Source of the DNA: Ulota crispa
Lineage: Eukaryota; Streptophyta; Bryopsida; Orthotrichales; Orthotrichaceae
DNA: 64,000 bases
Assembly: GCA_963920765.1 (NCBI GenBank)
Contig: OY987244.1
Span: forward strand, 18,518,358-18,582,357
Direction of reading: 5' to 3'
This document shows, in pieces, positions 1 to 11,136 of the stretch. Each line of letters starts with the position of its first letter. The stretch's first letter is position 1. The notes under the pieces are model-generated. The model was given only the letters and a program-made list of their open reading frames with translations. It was not told the DNA's origin and did no database searches. Both the position numbers and the translations under genes were made by a program.

Positions 1-412
1 CCATTGCAAATCTTCACTTTCTAGTGTTGAGAGCTCTTGGAGATGAGCCTCAAGTACACTAGAACTTGGTGCAACAATCACATTAGAAATTTAATTTAAA
101 AAGTTGTAGAGTAGATTTTAAGAAGCCGTAAATTGATTAGGGTTAAACATGTTGTATTTTACATACTCATATTTTTTTTGACATCCTCAATTTTAAATTT
201 GAGATGTGAAAAGAGGATTGAAAGACTTCAAATCACTTTCACAATTTTAACACCCTCTTCATCAAATGTTATAATTTTTCAATCCATAAGTGATATTGTT
301 GTGTTTTCTTTTCATATGTGATCTCTAACATATCTAGTTTGAATTTGTACGGTTACAATTTATAAAAAAATGATGTAACTTATCAAAATGTTGCCATTTT
401 GTTCATCCAAGA
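1..412. repeat. Dispersed ~400-bp repeat, copy 1
   Basis: This stretch matches 18571-18985 in the same orientation along almost its whole length. Shared stretches include the opening CCATTGCAA, GAGCCTCAAGTACACTA, GACTTCAAATCACTTTCAC and the closing AACTTATCAAAATGTTG. Divergence looks like many point changes plus small indels, so the two are old. No coding capacity is visible and the left edge may be cut by the window. It is probably a fragment of an unidentified transposon or LTR. Confidence 0.7.
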
Positions 413-964
413 GCACATCTTGAGATATTGGAGAACGTCCGTGGGTGGTCTAAGGTTAAGGGGGTTCTTTTTAGCATGGATGTTTCCTACATATCCATGG
501 AATCAAATTTCAAAAATTCATCACCAATGTTTTTCAATCAATTATCATGTAAAACCATGAATTTCTTACAAAATAATTCACCAAAAATGGAGTTTTGATT
601 TTTAGGAGCTAAAATTTGGTATGCTTGATTGGGATTGTATAAGGATGCAATGACAAAAAATTTGACAAAAATGTACCAATCATACTCTACATTTTACTAC
701 AAAATCTGAATGCCTAAAATAGGCAGTTTGTAAGCTTGTTGTACCCCTTTGTACAGTGCCTTGCATATCTTTACGCCCAAAACTCTCCTAGCCACACTCC
801 AAAACAAGAAGCGGAAATCTTTGAGGCCCTATAGACACTCATTTTACATACCCAATCTTTGTTCCAACAATGAAGACACATGAGCTGCAGTTCTAGCATT
901 GTTTTTTTTTTTTTGGCGATTTGGAGCAAAAAAGCACCAAATTTTTGTGACTGGCACCAAGCTT
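413..964. other. AT-rich intergenic DNA, nothing recognised
   Basis: No gene or recognisable element is seen. Short poly-T and poly-A runs occur near the right edge, where the next repeat family begins. Confidence 0.5.
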
Positions 965-1527
965 ATAGAAAAAAAAACATGATTATTTGGATGAAATTGC
1001 CAAAAAGCTTCAAATTTTTTAAAAAAACTTGGATAAAATCGCCAAATTGTGGATGAAAACTAAATTATATACATGTATTATGTGCTAATATGATATTTTC
1101 TATCCAATATGTGGATGAATGTTGAAATTTGGAGCACCACTATAACATTTTAAATTGTCACTTTGGCACTTTTTAAAAAATGAAAAAAAAAAAACCCCCC
1201 TGAGTTTGAGAAGGGTATGGTGATTGGAATCAGGGCTTTTTATTTTGGCTTTTTGGTGCCAGATTGCACCCAAAAAAATCTGGCTAAAAAACATTTAAAA
1301 AAATGTCAAAAACCTTGGATGATTTTGCCACAAGCTTTCAATTTCTTTTTAAAAATTGGATGAAATCACCAAATTGTGGATGAAAACCAAATTATAAACA
1401 TATAATATGTACTTATGTGATATTTCCTATCCAATATGTGGATGAATGTAGAAATTTGGAGCACCACTATAACATTTTAAATAGCCACCTTCACACTTCT
1501 TAAAAAATAAAAATAAAAGCCCTGATT
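965..1527 (+). repeat. Two tandem copies of a ~210-bp repeat
   Basis: Copies lie at about 970-1190 and 1318-1527. Both contain CCAAATTGTGGATGAAAAC, TATCCAATATGTGGATGAAT and TTTGGAGCACCACTATAACA in the same order. A third copy lies in inverse orientation at about 11480-11680, with TGCTCCAAATTTCAATATTC and CCACATATTGGATAGA. The spacer between the tandem copies resembles the ends of the repeat (TTTGG, GCACC and AAAAAA motifs). It looks like a short non-coding transposon that has duplicated locally. The right edge abuts the transposase relic beginning at 1533. Confidence 0.7.
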
Positions 1528-1532
1528 GGAAT

Positions 1533-2474
1533 GTGGCGGTCGAGAAATTGCTGAAGAATTGGAGATGCCATGGCAGTCGGTGACAACTGTTATTGCAACT
1601 TATCACAATCGGAATAATGTTCTTTGCCTTACAACCCCCACCAAGCCGAGGAAAGTGTCAAAGCATGGTGTTTGATCCTTGGTTTGTTGTACAAAGTGCA
1701 ATTGTAGAGCTCCACTTGCAGAAATCACCCAAAATATTCCAGTTAAACTTAGCAAAGCTATTGTGCGTACGGTGCTTCATGGTGAGAAGATTTTAAGTTG
1801 TATTGCTGTGAAGATGCCATTCCTACTACTTATGTATCAAGAGAGACGTCTCAATTTTGAGTTAAAGAATTGGACAATCGACAACTAATCAAACATTATG
1901 TGGACCAATGAATTGTCTTTCAAAATTGGGTATAACTCCTACACAATTCAGGTATGGCAAAGTGCATATGAAACTTACAATTATGATTGCTTGGCACCAA
2001 TTTTCAAGAGTGGAAGGACTTTGGTGATGGTATGGGGTGCCTTTTGCGGGATCAAGAAGTCGCAATTGGTCTTCATGCCCAAGGAACATTGGAAGGGAGT
2101 CATTTTAGTGGAAATAGTCTAGGAAGGCAAATTATTGCATTTCCGCATAGACATTCCTTGAGCAATCTTGATGGAGGACGGTGCCCCACCTCACATAAGT
2201 AATGCACCAAAAATTTGGCATGAGTGGAATAGCTTGCATAAGCTAGATTGGCTGGCAAAGTCACTAAATCTCAACCCCATCAAAAACCTTTGATTCATTT
2301 TAAAAGATATGGTTCAACATTGACAAGAGCGACCCAAGAAGTGAGGAAATGATCAAAGCTTTGCAAGATGAATGGGAAGCAATCCCCATTGAGATCCTAG
2401 AAAAATTAGTCTGAAGCATGCTAGCACAAATTGCCCAAGTCGTTGAAGCAAGGGGTGGCCATTCTCAATGGTAA
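1533..2474 (+). pseudogene. Tc1-like (DD34E) transposase relic
   Basis: Pieced together over several frames, this reads as an almost full-length Tc1/mariner-superfamily transposase. A helix-turn-helix start (GGREIAEELEMP) is at 1533-1570. The first catalytic block is around 1897 (MWTNE, where the family has D at the N position), followed by VMVWGAF near 2028. The second block is EDGAPPH near 2175 and the third is NPIKNL near 2277. The ending ARGGHSQW then stop is at 2474. There are 34 residues between the second Asp and the third catalytic position, which is the DD34E spacing. Two of three catalytic residues are changed (D to N, E to K), and in-frame stops and frameshifts are present, so it is dead. 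TIRs were not found; repeats occupy the 5' side. Confidence 0.8.
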
Positions 2475-4254
2475 AATCTTTGTAGAATCACTTAAACTGA
2501 ACCAAATTTTGTGTTCTATGAGCCAAAAGAAAGCTCTCAAGCAGCGCTACAACTTTTGTTAAGCATGTAAAGCGATCGCTTGAGTCTTGGTGTGTCTGCA
2601 ACACATACAATGTCTTTTTTGTTGTTTCCCGAGTTGTCCTTGGGAGTGTTTTGACATAAAGATATGCAAGGATATTGTACAATACATTGAGACCTTATGA
2701 ATTTGTTTTAAAGTATTGACTATTGCATGTCAACACTAAAAGTTTCCACATTAGTAAACATTATGTCAATCAATGACTAAGCCACTAAAGATCCTATCCT
2801 TGTTTTTTTCTATATGATAACATTTTTATGGACAAAATTTTCACCATAATAAATCAATAATTTAATAGTGCCAAATAACAATTGAAAAGAGCAAGAATTT
2901 AGCAATGCTCCCTGTTGTCCATAATGAAATGCAAATGATTTGCTTGAGCACATATGGCATGCAGTCCATGGCTGCAGCCACAAATGTAAACCTTGCAGAG
3001 CTCCTACAACATGCACATATAAGTACATCACCTCAGACTCTCTCCTAATTTCCACAAGTTATCACACAACTACAGTACCAATTTGCCAGCCATGCATTTG
3101 AGGTTTCTAAATAATACCATCGACTGATTTGTCTTTCAACTCCATGCCTAGCAATGCAAAGTAACCAACTAATTGCAAAAACATGCAAGATTCGTAATAC
3201 ATCTCAATTTCCTTATAACCAAAATGACAAGTGCGACAACTGCACCGACAAGTCACCCATCCAGCCCCACCTTTTTTTACAGAAACCATCTCAGCTGGCC
3301 TTTGCTCCTGACGACATTTGGAAAACTTCACTTACAATGAATAAACCAATGACAACCACAACATTCACAATTTATGCTCCTAAGAAAAGCGGAGCGAAAA
3401 ACAATCCAGACAAGCAATGTATAACGGCAAGACTAAGTTCGTATCAAGCAAGTTGCTAGTGACGCCGTTACACTCGCTAGACCCACACGAAATTAGAATA
3501 CCGTACACTGAAAGCATTACTGGAGGACCCGTTGCTTTGACCAATACAAACCCCCGTAACTCACACCAACTCATCCAATTGCATACTTTTTGTTAAACTA
3601 ATTAGCACATCTTCACATCATTAATGTGACTATTACACGACTGGGCAGAATGGCTATTGTCACTAGAGAATGAAAACGGTGTAAGGTATTGTGCTCTAAA
3701 AGCGACACTCTCATGTAAAGAGCCCCATAGGTAGCTTAGGAAAAGATAATGGACCTCTATACAAGAAAAGGTGTACTCTAGTGTAAGAGCCAATCATACT
3801 CCTCTGTTTCATCTCATCTCTTCAGAAGTTGCAAAGGGATGATTTATGGGAAATCTAGAGTCACAAATAGGTTTCTACAATAGAAAACTTTGAAAATCCA
3901 TCAACAATTCAACAATGCTTCAAAAAATATAAAAATAATTGTGTTACATTTAGCATCCATTTCTCTTTTGTCAAAAAAATCTTCATGTCCCAAAAAGCCC
4001 ATGAAAAAGCAAACCAACCCTTACAGTGGCGGTTTTAGAGCATACTACCTTAAACCTACAAGATGAGAGCAGCATTCAACACTGGGAACGACGTTGGGGT
4101 AGAGCATAAGCACCGTGTTGTTGTTGCTGTCAGAAGTTGGGAGATCCGACATTGTTACCGACACAATGTTGTGCAAACGGTGGCATAGTAAGCACCTGCT
4201 GCCCCTTGTATTTAGTGGTCTACGTACCGATCATCTCGTATAAGAAAGTGGGGA
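2475..4254. other. Intergenic DNA, no gene recognised
   Basis: Only short open frames occur (the longest about 100 codons) and none resembles a known protein. The part next to 4254 probably includes the 3' untranslated region and terminator of the minus-strand PR-1-like gene; the end of the transcript cannot be placed. Confidence 0.45.
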
Positions 4255-4800
4255 TTAGTAGGGGCGCTGCCCAATCCAGTTCCCGGGGGGATAGTAGTTG
4301 CAAGTCATGAAAACATTGCCGTCGTTACAAACAGACCGCGCACAGCCGACTTTGGTGGAGCCGCGCCACACGACCTGCGTGTAATGGCCGCACTGGTTGG
4401 AGTACGCGCAGGAGTTGCTATAGTAGCGGTACCAGCGCCGCTCCCCGACCCACGCGTTCGCCGCCTCGCTCGGCTGCCACGCCTTCCCCGCGCCCCAGAA
4501 GATGTTCTCCCCGTACGGCCCCCCCGAATGCTGCAGCCGGCAGTCCCCGTACACCATCCGCTGCCACGCCCACCACTGCGCGTAGCTCGCCAGATTCTTG
4601 TCCCACTGCAACGCAGGCAGCCCCAGCTGTGCCCTCGCCGCGTTCTGGGGTTGCAGGAACTCGTCCACTTCCGCTCTTGAAAACTGCGCCTCCACCGTTG
4701 CTGCGTTCCACACTACTACTACTACCAGGACTAGAACAATCACAAGCACCTGGTTCCCGACCTGGTTTCCGACCTGGCTATGGCTATGGCTGTGCGCCAT
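4255..4800 (-). CDS. PR-1-like secreted CAP-domain protein
   Basis: A single uninterrupted 181-codon frame encodes a pathogenesis-related protein 1 (CAP/SCP superfamily) protein. Residues 1-40 form a signal peptide: a His/Ser-rich start, a repeated QVGN, and a hydrophobic core of Val, Leu and Ile ending near VEAQF. The CAP domain follows. Visible marks are QHSGGPYGENIFW (His and Glu of the CAP cavity), GHYTQVVWRGSTKVGC (CRISP signature 1) and TCNYYPPGNWIGQ (signature 2). The mature part has six Cys in the usual PR-1 order, so three disulfides are likely. Family length (about 160-180 aa) fits. PR-1 proteins act in the apoplast, bind sterols and are linked to defence. The exon is much richer in GC than its surroundings. 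ATG at 4800 is the only start that gives a signal peptide. Longer antisense frames over it are shadows. Confidence 0.95.
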   Translation of the reverse strand: MAHSHSHSQVGNQVGNQVLVIVLVLVVVVVWNAATVEAQFSRAEVDEFLQPQNAARAQLGLPALQWDKNLASYAQWWAWQRMVYGDCRLQHSGGPYGENIFWGAGKAWQPSEAANAWVGERRWYRYYSNSCAYSNQCGHYTQVVWRGSTKVGCARSVCNDGNVFMTCNYYPPGNWIGQRPY

Positions 4801-7183
4801 TGCATCTCCCCCGTCGCACTCTCTGGCTAGAGCTCTACACTCTTCTGTCTACTGCCGTGCGGCGTCGTTCCTGTCTGAAGCATACGAGTATTGCATGTTG
4901 TCATCAAGATTCTATTAAGTGACCGGAAGCAGGATCATTAGTGTTGTGGTAGAATCTCTCATGGTCACGTGATCCACGTGCACTTGATGTAGTTGAGACT
5001 GTGGCTATGGCAAATAGACCGTTCACAAACTTGCAAATGAGACTTACTAACAACTAGAAACGAAGAAGAGAATGTGACCCTGCTTGGAGCTAAGTTAGCG
5101 TGATGTAAGAGTCTGTAGATGCGCTCAAGACCTTACACCAATATTGAAAAGCTGATCTAAAGTGCAACTACTGGTGCTGCATGTGATCAAGGTTATCGAT
5201 GCAAAAGGCTTTAACTGACAGACCAGATTGATTCAGGACTCGTATCGAAATGAGCGTCATTGTTGCGGAACAGGTTTGCAGATTAGCGAGGTGTTTTTCT
5301 GAGAGTAACTTGGTCAGAGAAAGTAGCTTAAGGACTTTCAGAGACTAATCCAAACGTGGTCAATGTAAGCTTATATGATCGACTCATAAGTTACTGTGAA
5401 AATTGCCGTTCATCACGAAGTTATCAGCTCTGGTAGTCTGGTCCTTGTTGACGAAGTCTGCACTCTGCAGAGAATCCAGGATGAGCTCATGTGATGTCAA
5501 GGCCAATCAAGCACTTCAAGCAGTTGCCTTCAATTACTCCATGTACGTGACTGCCTGACGTTGAAGTCTGTTTGCCAACTTCGTTTTCAAAGTCCTCTGA
5601 CAGGAATTTATTGAGTTCCTACACCCTCGTTGCAGATTGCGAAACACGGACGATCACGGACGTGTTCCTCACGGCTCATGCCTTTGAAATTTGAGCTCCA
5701 CTGCAAGAGCTGAGCTCTGTCTCACTGTTAGCAAAAGCAACTGATTAGTTCTTACAGTAACTTCAGGTGGAAGCACCCATTGCTACCAACTCCCCATACC
5801 GAATCAATAGGTGTGCTATCTCCAACATTAGCAGGGGTAGGTGTTTTTGAATGTATTCTTTTGTTCTTTTCAAGGTTAGTACCACTTCAGCCATGCCAAG
5901 TGTCTCAAGGTGAAATAATATGTAATGAGCATAAACTAGTTTGGCTATTATCTGAATTGAATTGCATGAGTTTAGAGGTTGGCAATGGGTTCAAAGCACT
6001 TTTTGACTCCCAAAATCCACAGTAATTTCAGTTTTACAAAAAAAAAATTTGAAAATTTGACAATCCCAATATTTTTTATCTTCCTACATGGGAAAATGAT
6101 TTTTTGCCTCAAACTCTTTGTAGTCTATTGCATAATTGCTTAAGTTATTACGTATGAGTCCTTCCACCTTCAGTTAACATGGACTTGATCTTCCACTGTG
6201 AAAATGCATGAGAAATTTTCTATGGAAGGTACTAGCATCCACTTGTTAGCCATGTTTGAATGTTAATTCTTAAAACATGGGAGCATAAATAAGAAGGGCA
6301 CAGCGGAACTTGATATTGTGAGAGCACCCTTAATAGCCGCTCAATATGTGAGCATTGTATAAGGCCATTAGAGTTGGAATCCCTATTCCTGTGCGTGAAG
6401 TGTAGGATTTGGGGTGGAATGATCCAATGGTAAATTTGTCAAAATAGGAAACTTGCGTCCCTAAAAGTATTGAGAATTGTGCTTGATTATTGTCACGGTG
6501 TTGTTGACCATACTTCTTGCCACACTTAGCATGCACAACAACAAGTTGTAAAATACTACTTCAAAAGCATTGGTTATAGCTCCCATTGAGTCCCTTGTTT
6601 CCTTGTCTACCTTCGGCTCATACTTATTGTATTGTGCCTCCATGGCACAGCCATTGAGGCTACTTTGAGAAACACTTAAACAAATGCCATTATGTGAAAT
6701 CTAAATTGTTTTGTGTTCATTGGATTATTTTTCTGATGTGGTTGGTTTATGTCTTCATGAGCAACCCTACAATACATTGTTTGTATTGTACTCAAAAAAC
6801 TGTTGTATTGAAAAGATTTGCAAATATGATTGTCCTTTCATATATATTTGACCAAATTTTACTCTCTAATTCAAACTCACAAGTAATGGATTTCTACATT
6901 ATACTCAGGGAACCTAATCCATCAGTGTACCCTCAAGTGTGATCAACTTTATCAACTTAAAAAGAAGATATTACATGCTAATGTGACATTTTCACAAATA
7001 TAGTAATTATCACGCATTCACACCAATGTACCAATGAGCAGGCCCTTTAACAGAGAAAACAACATGATTTTTGAATCTACTTATTAATAAGATATCTTGA
7101 ATTCGGTTGGATGATTTGCACATTCAAAGTTGCTGCTGCATGTTGCTCAGTTCCTTTGGAAGAAAATTGCATGTGAGGTTTAA

Positions 7184-7186
<3 letters not shown>
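4801..7186. other. PR-1 upstream region and intergenic DNA
   Basis: The first ~900 bp (4801-5760) has more even base composition than the surroundings and no long frame. It probably holds the leader and promoter of the PR-1-like gene. From 5760 on it becomes AT-rich with no recognised gene or element. Confidence 0.4.
4966..4980. promoter_or_regulatory. Two G-boxes upstream of the PR-1-like gene
   Basis: CACGTG occurs at 4966-4971 and again at 4975-4980, about 170 bp upstream of the PR-1-like ATG at 4800. The two are 9 bp apart start to start. CACGTG is the core site of plant bZIP and bHLH factors (ABA, light, jasmonate signalling). The motif is palindromic, so strand is undefined. Function is inferred from position only. 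Confidence 0.5.

Positions 7187-7237
<51 letters not shown>
7187..7237. repeat. (AT)n microsatellite, about 25 units
   Basis: An uninterrupted AT dinucleotide run of about 51 bp. It should be length-polymorphic. Confidence 0.95.
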
Positions 7238-7242
<5 letters not shown>

Positions 7243-7282
7243 TAAAAAGAGTTGGCAAAAGCATGAATAATCAATAAATTTA

Positions 7283-7668
7283 GGGAATTGCTACAGCCAC
7301 ACCCAAAATTGCTAAAGCCGCAGTCCAAGGTGTGCTTTGAGCATGAAATGTGAGAATTTAGTATTGATTTTTTAAATTTAAATCCAAAGATTTGTTTCAC
7401 TTTTATCATTTGAAGGCTATATTCAAAAAATTAGGGGTGCTTGAATTTGAGACTAAAAATATAGGATTTTTGAATTATACAAATAAAATATATATTTAAA
7501 AAACAACATTCGTGCAATAAAAGTTCAACAAAAGTTTACAGTTGTTCTTCCTTCTATCAAGGAATTGGTAATGCCATGATTGAATGAATGATGAACCACT
7601 TGAATAAAAGAAAATAGCATTAAATTCTCAAATTACATGCTCGCAAGGGTGTGGCTTTAGCAATTCCC
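7283..7668. mobile_element. hAT-like MITE, family A copy 1
   Basis: The ends are inverted repeats: GGGAATTGCTACAGCCACACC at the left and GGGTGTGGCTTTAGCAATTCCC at the right. Flanks are TAAATTTA (7275-7282) and TAAATTTG (7669-7676), an 8-bp target duplication matching 7/8. A related copy at 16061-16458 has a perfect 8-bp duplication, which supports these boundaries. An 8-bp duplication fits the hAT superfamily, although the GGG terminus is not the usual hAT end. No coding capacity. Confidence 0.8.
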
Positions 7669-8036
7669 TAAATTTGGGGTTCTTTCATTGTGAGAAGTTG
7701 AAGCCTAGGTTCCCAATCCTTGCTCCTCATTAGTTGACTTTCAATTAAGTCAAAAAAGTTACATCAAGAGTTGAGGCCACAATAATAATATTATAATATT
7801 TGTGATGTCCAAAAGAAAAATTGGACACAACTCAACTTCAAATGATTGATTTACTCAAATTAGAATGCCCATTTGTTTTTTAAGGTCTTTGTTGGAATTC
7901 ATTTACATAAAATATTTTTAGAAGGCTTTTTTTAAAATTAACACCATAGGATAGAGCTGGAATTTTCAACAATACTAATTAACTTCTTTATTCCTTACCT
8001 TTTGAAATTTGCAAGCTTGAAAGTTAAAGCTTCAAC

Positions 8037-8193
8037 CACTAGTAGAAAATTGCGTTGGAATCCACATTTTCACGTAATGTAGTTTTTGTTGAGTTCCTTG
8101 TTTCCAACACAAAAATCCACATTGAAAACAAGGAATTCACTAGAAACTACATTACATGAAAAGGTGGATTCCAATGCAATTTTTCTACTAGTG
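8037..8193. mobile_element. CACTA-like foldback MITE, 157 bp
   Basis: It begins CACTAGTAGAAAATTGCGTT and ends with the inverse, AATTTTTCTACTAGTG. The arms pair over most of the element (GGAATCCAC, TAATGTAGTTT). The flanks are AAC at 8034-8036 and AAC at 8194-8196, the 3-bp duplication expected of CACTA (CMC) elements. It is non-autonomous. Confidence 0.85.
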
Positions 8194-8286
8194 AACTATG
8201 TAATAAATTGTTAGGCATAAAAAAAGAGGCCACCATTATACGTTGATCAATATAAATGCTTGAGGGGTTGTTCTTGATGTGTAAAG

Positions 8287-8597
8287 GGAAGAGCACCCAT
8301 AATTGTCATTTTTAGGGTTTTGAACATGAATAGTATAAATAAGCAACTTGCAAATTATAGGATCCTATTAGTAACATAAAAATAATGAGTTTACACTTTC
8401 AAATGTATTATTTGGATACTGTGAGCATAAGTTGTGAATTTTTAAAGAGCAAACTACCATTGCACCCATAACCAACACTAATGTTTCATGTTCACATTCT
8501 GTACATCCTTGTAATTACATTTATTCATTTCCACAAATTTCCCAAAATTTCAAAAGTGATTGTTACGGGGACACTAATGCTTATGGGTGTTCCTAAC
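8287..8597. mobile_element. MITE family B, copy 1 (degraded)
   Basis: It aligns with the copies at 16502-16811 and 22912-23223: GAGCACCCATAA at the left, GGGTTTTGAACATGA, CCATTGCACCCATAACCA and GCTTATGGGTG at the right. Terminal bases have diverged and no target duplication is visible. Its right end lies next to the large hairpin starting at 8619. Confidence 0.75.
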
Positions 8598-8618
8598 TTA
8601 GCCTCTAAAGGACCAATG

Positions 8619-9304
8619 ACCCTTTTGGGGGACAAATGGGGTTTTGGGCATGTACCTATGGCTAAACTACTTTGCATGATTTTTAAAAACTTTTATTGAA
8701 GGTGAGGAACTCAAAAATCTACGTGGGAATGTAATTTTTTCTTCATTCTGACATTTATTGAAGAACCTAAAAATGAATTTATGGAAAACAAGGGACTTTG
8801 GGCAACCCAAAAACTTTTTTAAAAATTGCGTTTTTTCAAATAAAATTTTGAAAAAGGTTCATTAGATTTATATAGATGTGGGGAGCTTTGAATCATTCAA
8901 TTTTGATAGATAAGATGAAAGTTATGCGAAGTTTTAGTTTGCGGGTAGGTGTGGTTTCTCTTGAAATCACACCTACCCGCAAACTAAAACTTCGCATAAC
9001 TTTCATCTCATTTATCAAAATTGAATGATTTAAAGCTCCCCACATCTATATAAGTCTAATGAACCTTTTTCAGGTTTTTATTTGAAAAAACGCAATTTTT
9101 AAAAAAGTTTTTGGGTTGCCCAAAGTCCCTTGTTTTCCATAAATTCATTTTTAGGTTCTTCAATAAATGTCAGAATGAAGAAAAAATTACATTCCCACGT
9201 AGATTTTTGAGTTCCTCACCTTCAATAAAAGTTTTTAAAAATCATGCAAAGTAGTTTAGCCATAGGTACATGCTCGAAACCCCATTTGTCCCCCTTTAGG
9301 GGTT
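8619..9304. repeat. Long near-perfect palindrome, arms ~335 bp
   Basis: The left arm 8619-8955 is repeated in inverse orientation at 8967-9304, with a tiny loop near TTTCTCTTGAAA. In the 73 bp next to the loop I count 3 mismatches. Matching blocks include GTACCTATGGCTAAACTACT, TCTACGTGGGAATGTAATTT and AGTTTTAGTTTGCGGGTAGG. Outer ends read GGGGGACAAATGGGG at the left and CCCCATTTGTCCCCC at the right. No target duplication is obvious. Such arms could fold as RNA into a ~335-bp duplex. Confidence 0.9.
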
Positions 9305-9784
9305 AGACAACAAATTTTAATCAAACAGCTCCAAGTTTTGGGCAAGCACAAGTTACATGCCCTAATAATTTGTCAAATATAATTTGAATAATTTTTTAAA
9401 AAACATCCAACCTCGTTGAAGGACAACTAACTAAAAATGCCACATTTAAATCATCTTAAGAATCTCAAATACATCTGTTTTTTCGTTTTCTCTCTCAGCA
9501 GTGGATTTCTGGTCCTTTCATTTATTTGTTTATAAATCCTTGACAATCAAAATCTAATCGGTTACTTGGCTACTTTCAATTTCCCAGGTTCACTATCTAT
9601 TCAATAGTGGTCCTTCCCACAATCCCACTTCCCAGTCATTGGTGTGAGCTGCGAAAACCCATGGCCTTCAACGGTACCTGGAGAATTGAAGGGGAGGTCG
9701 ACCTGGCAGGGCAGTTTGGACAGACAAGCAGCGTATTTAATGAGGCCTGTCCCGCCCACCTCTGGCGAGCCAGGGTTTATTTTT
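9305..9784. other. Intergenic DNA with a small GC-richer island
   Basis: The stretch 9600-9780 is GC-richer than its flanks and has short open frames on both strands, but none matches a family I recognise. It could be an old gene fragment. The Mutator-like MITE at 9785 lies directly beside it. Confidence 0.35.
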
Positions 9785-10216
9785 GGGGAAATTACAAATA
9801 GGGGCATGAAAATGTAAAATATTATAGATAGGGGTGCAGTTTGAAAATAATTATATATAGGGGCATGATTTTTTTAAATTGTGATTTTTTGTAAAAAAAT
9901 TGATTTGGACATTGGTTGATTTAAACACATCACATTTAATGTTAACTAATTTTCAAAAAACTTAAAGGTCTCTCCAAATCAAGTCTAAATAAAAATATTT
10001 TAGCAATGAGGATGATTATTTTTGAAAAACTTACATTTTTTGGGAAGTTAGCTAACATTAAATGTGATGTGTCTAAATCAACCAATGTCCAAACCAAAAA
10101 TAATTTACCAAAAAGCCCATTAAAAAAAAAAATTGTGCCGCTATTTGTAATTATTTTCAAACTGCACCCCTATATGTAATATTTTATATTTTCATGTCCC
10201 TATTTGTAATTTCCCC
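9785..10216. mobile_element. Mutator-like MITE with perfect 10-bp TSD
   Basis: Terminal inverted repeats of about 75 bp begin GGGGAAATTACAAATAGGG and continue through TAGGGGTGCAGTTTGAAAAT. A second inverted pair (ACATCACATTTAATGTTA and its reverse) lies further in. The flanks are GTTTATTTTT at 9775-9784 and GTTTATTTTT at 10217-10226, a perfect 10-bp duplication in the 9-11 bp range of Mutator-like elements. No coding capacity. Confidence 0.85.
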
Positions 10217-10895
10217 GTTTATTTTTTGTACATTTGTTGGTAAGGTGGAAGCAGTGTTAGGGGAGAAAATTTAACTTCCCCTAATTCAAACATAATTTTT
10301 TGATTTTGCCTTCGAAGTTATGTAAACAAGAGATTACAATCTTGTGTTATTTCTATCACGGAACTTGTTGAGATATAGAGTATTATTATTATTTATACTA
10401 GTAACACCAATATAATGAGAGTCACAAACTTATCAAAGGGGGAAGATAAAAGTCAAATCTTAAGTTGTTATAGAATATTATATTGAATATGTTCTCATTA
10501 GTTAACACCTATTTGTATTTTGAGGAAAAGAGTGTCCCCATATCTAAGTCCTAAGAAGGTGGAGCACTCTATGAGTTATAAAGTAGTTAGAAGACCTATA
10601 CAATAGTGACCACTTCCATAGTCTTGTGTATGGCTCTTCAACCTCAGTTTAGACTAGCAATTGGACAAAACACAAATAAGTGGCACCTTGTTTGATCTTT
10701 CATCCTCTAGAGCACTTCCACGTCAACTAGGAGTGTTGCAAAAGGACGTTGTGACAAGACAAGAGTGTTCATCTACTGGAAAAGTTTGGAGCCACCCTAA
10801 TGGCAAGCCCCAAAACTCACTATCTTGTCTCTTGACGTGGTTGGTGACTTGGCAAATTGAAGTACCAGACAAACCCTAAATGTGAACACTTCAAT

Positions 10896-11045
10896 CACTA
10901 CAAGGGAAATTGTCCAAAATGACAAAAAATGTCCAAATTAGCATGGCTAAATCTACAAAAATTGTCCAATTTGACAATCTTTTTGTCATTTTGGACACAT
11001 TTAGTCAATTTGGACATGTCAATTAGGACACAATTTCTTGTAGTG
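10896..11045. mobile_element. CACTA-like MITE, 150 bp
   Basis: The left end is CACTACAAGGGAAATTGTCC and the right end GGACACAATTTCTTGTAGTG. The flanks are AAT (10893-10895) and AAT (11046-11048), a 3-bp duplication. The interior repeats the words TGTCCAA and TGACA in both orientations. It is too short to encode a protein. Confidence 0.85.
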
Positions 11046-11136
11046 AATGAATGAAATTGATATTTCAACCAATGACATTTGAGATAATTTTGTCTAGTTG
11101 CTGATCTAAAACGAGCCTCAATATCCTAACAATAAC

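Noticed and set aside
3154..3459. 101-codon plus-strand ORF rich in Asn, Thr and Lys
   Set aside because: Composition follows AT-rich DNA; no motif, no supporting splice context.
4384..4922. Plus-strand and alternative-frame ORFs of 97-106 codons over the PR-1-like gene
   Set aside because: They are shadows of the GC-rich CAP exon; only the 181-codon minus frame shows a signal peptide and the CRISP signatures.
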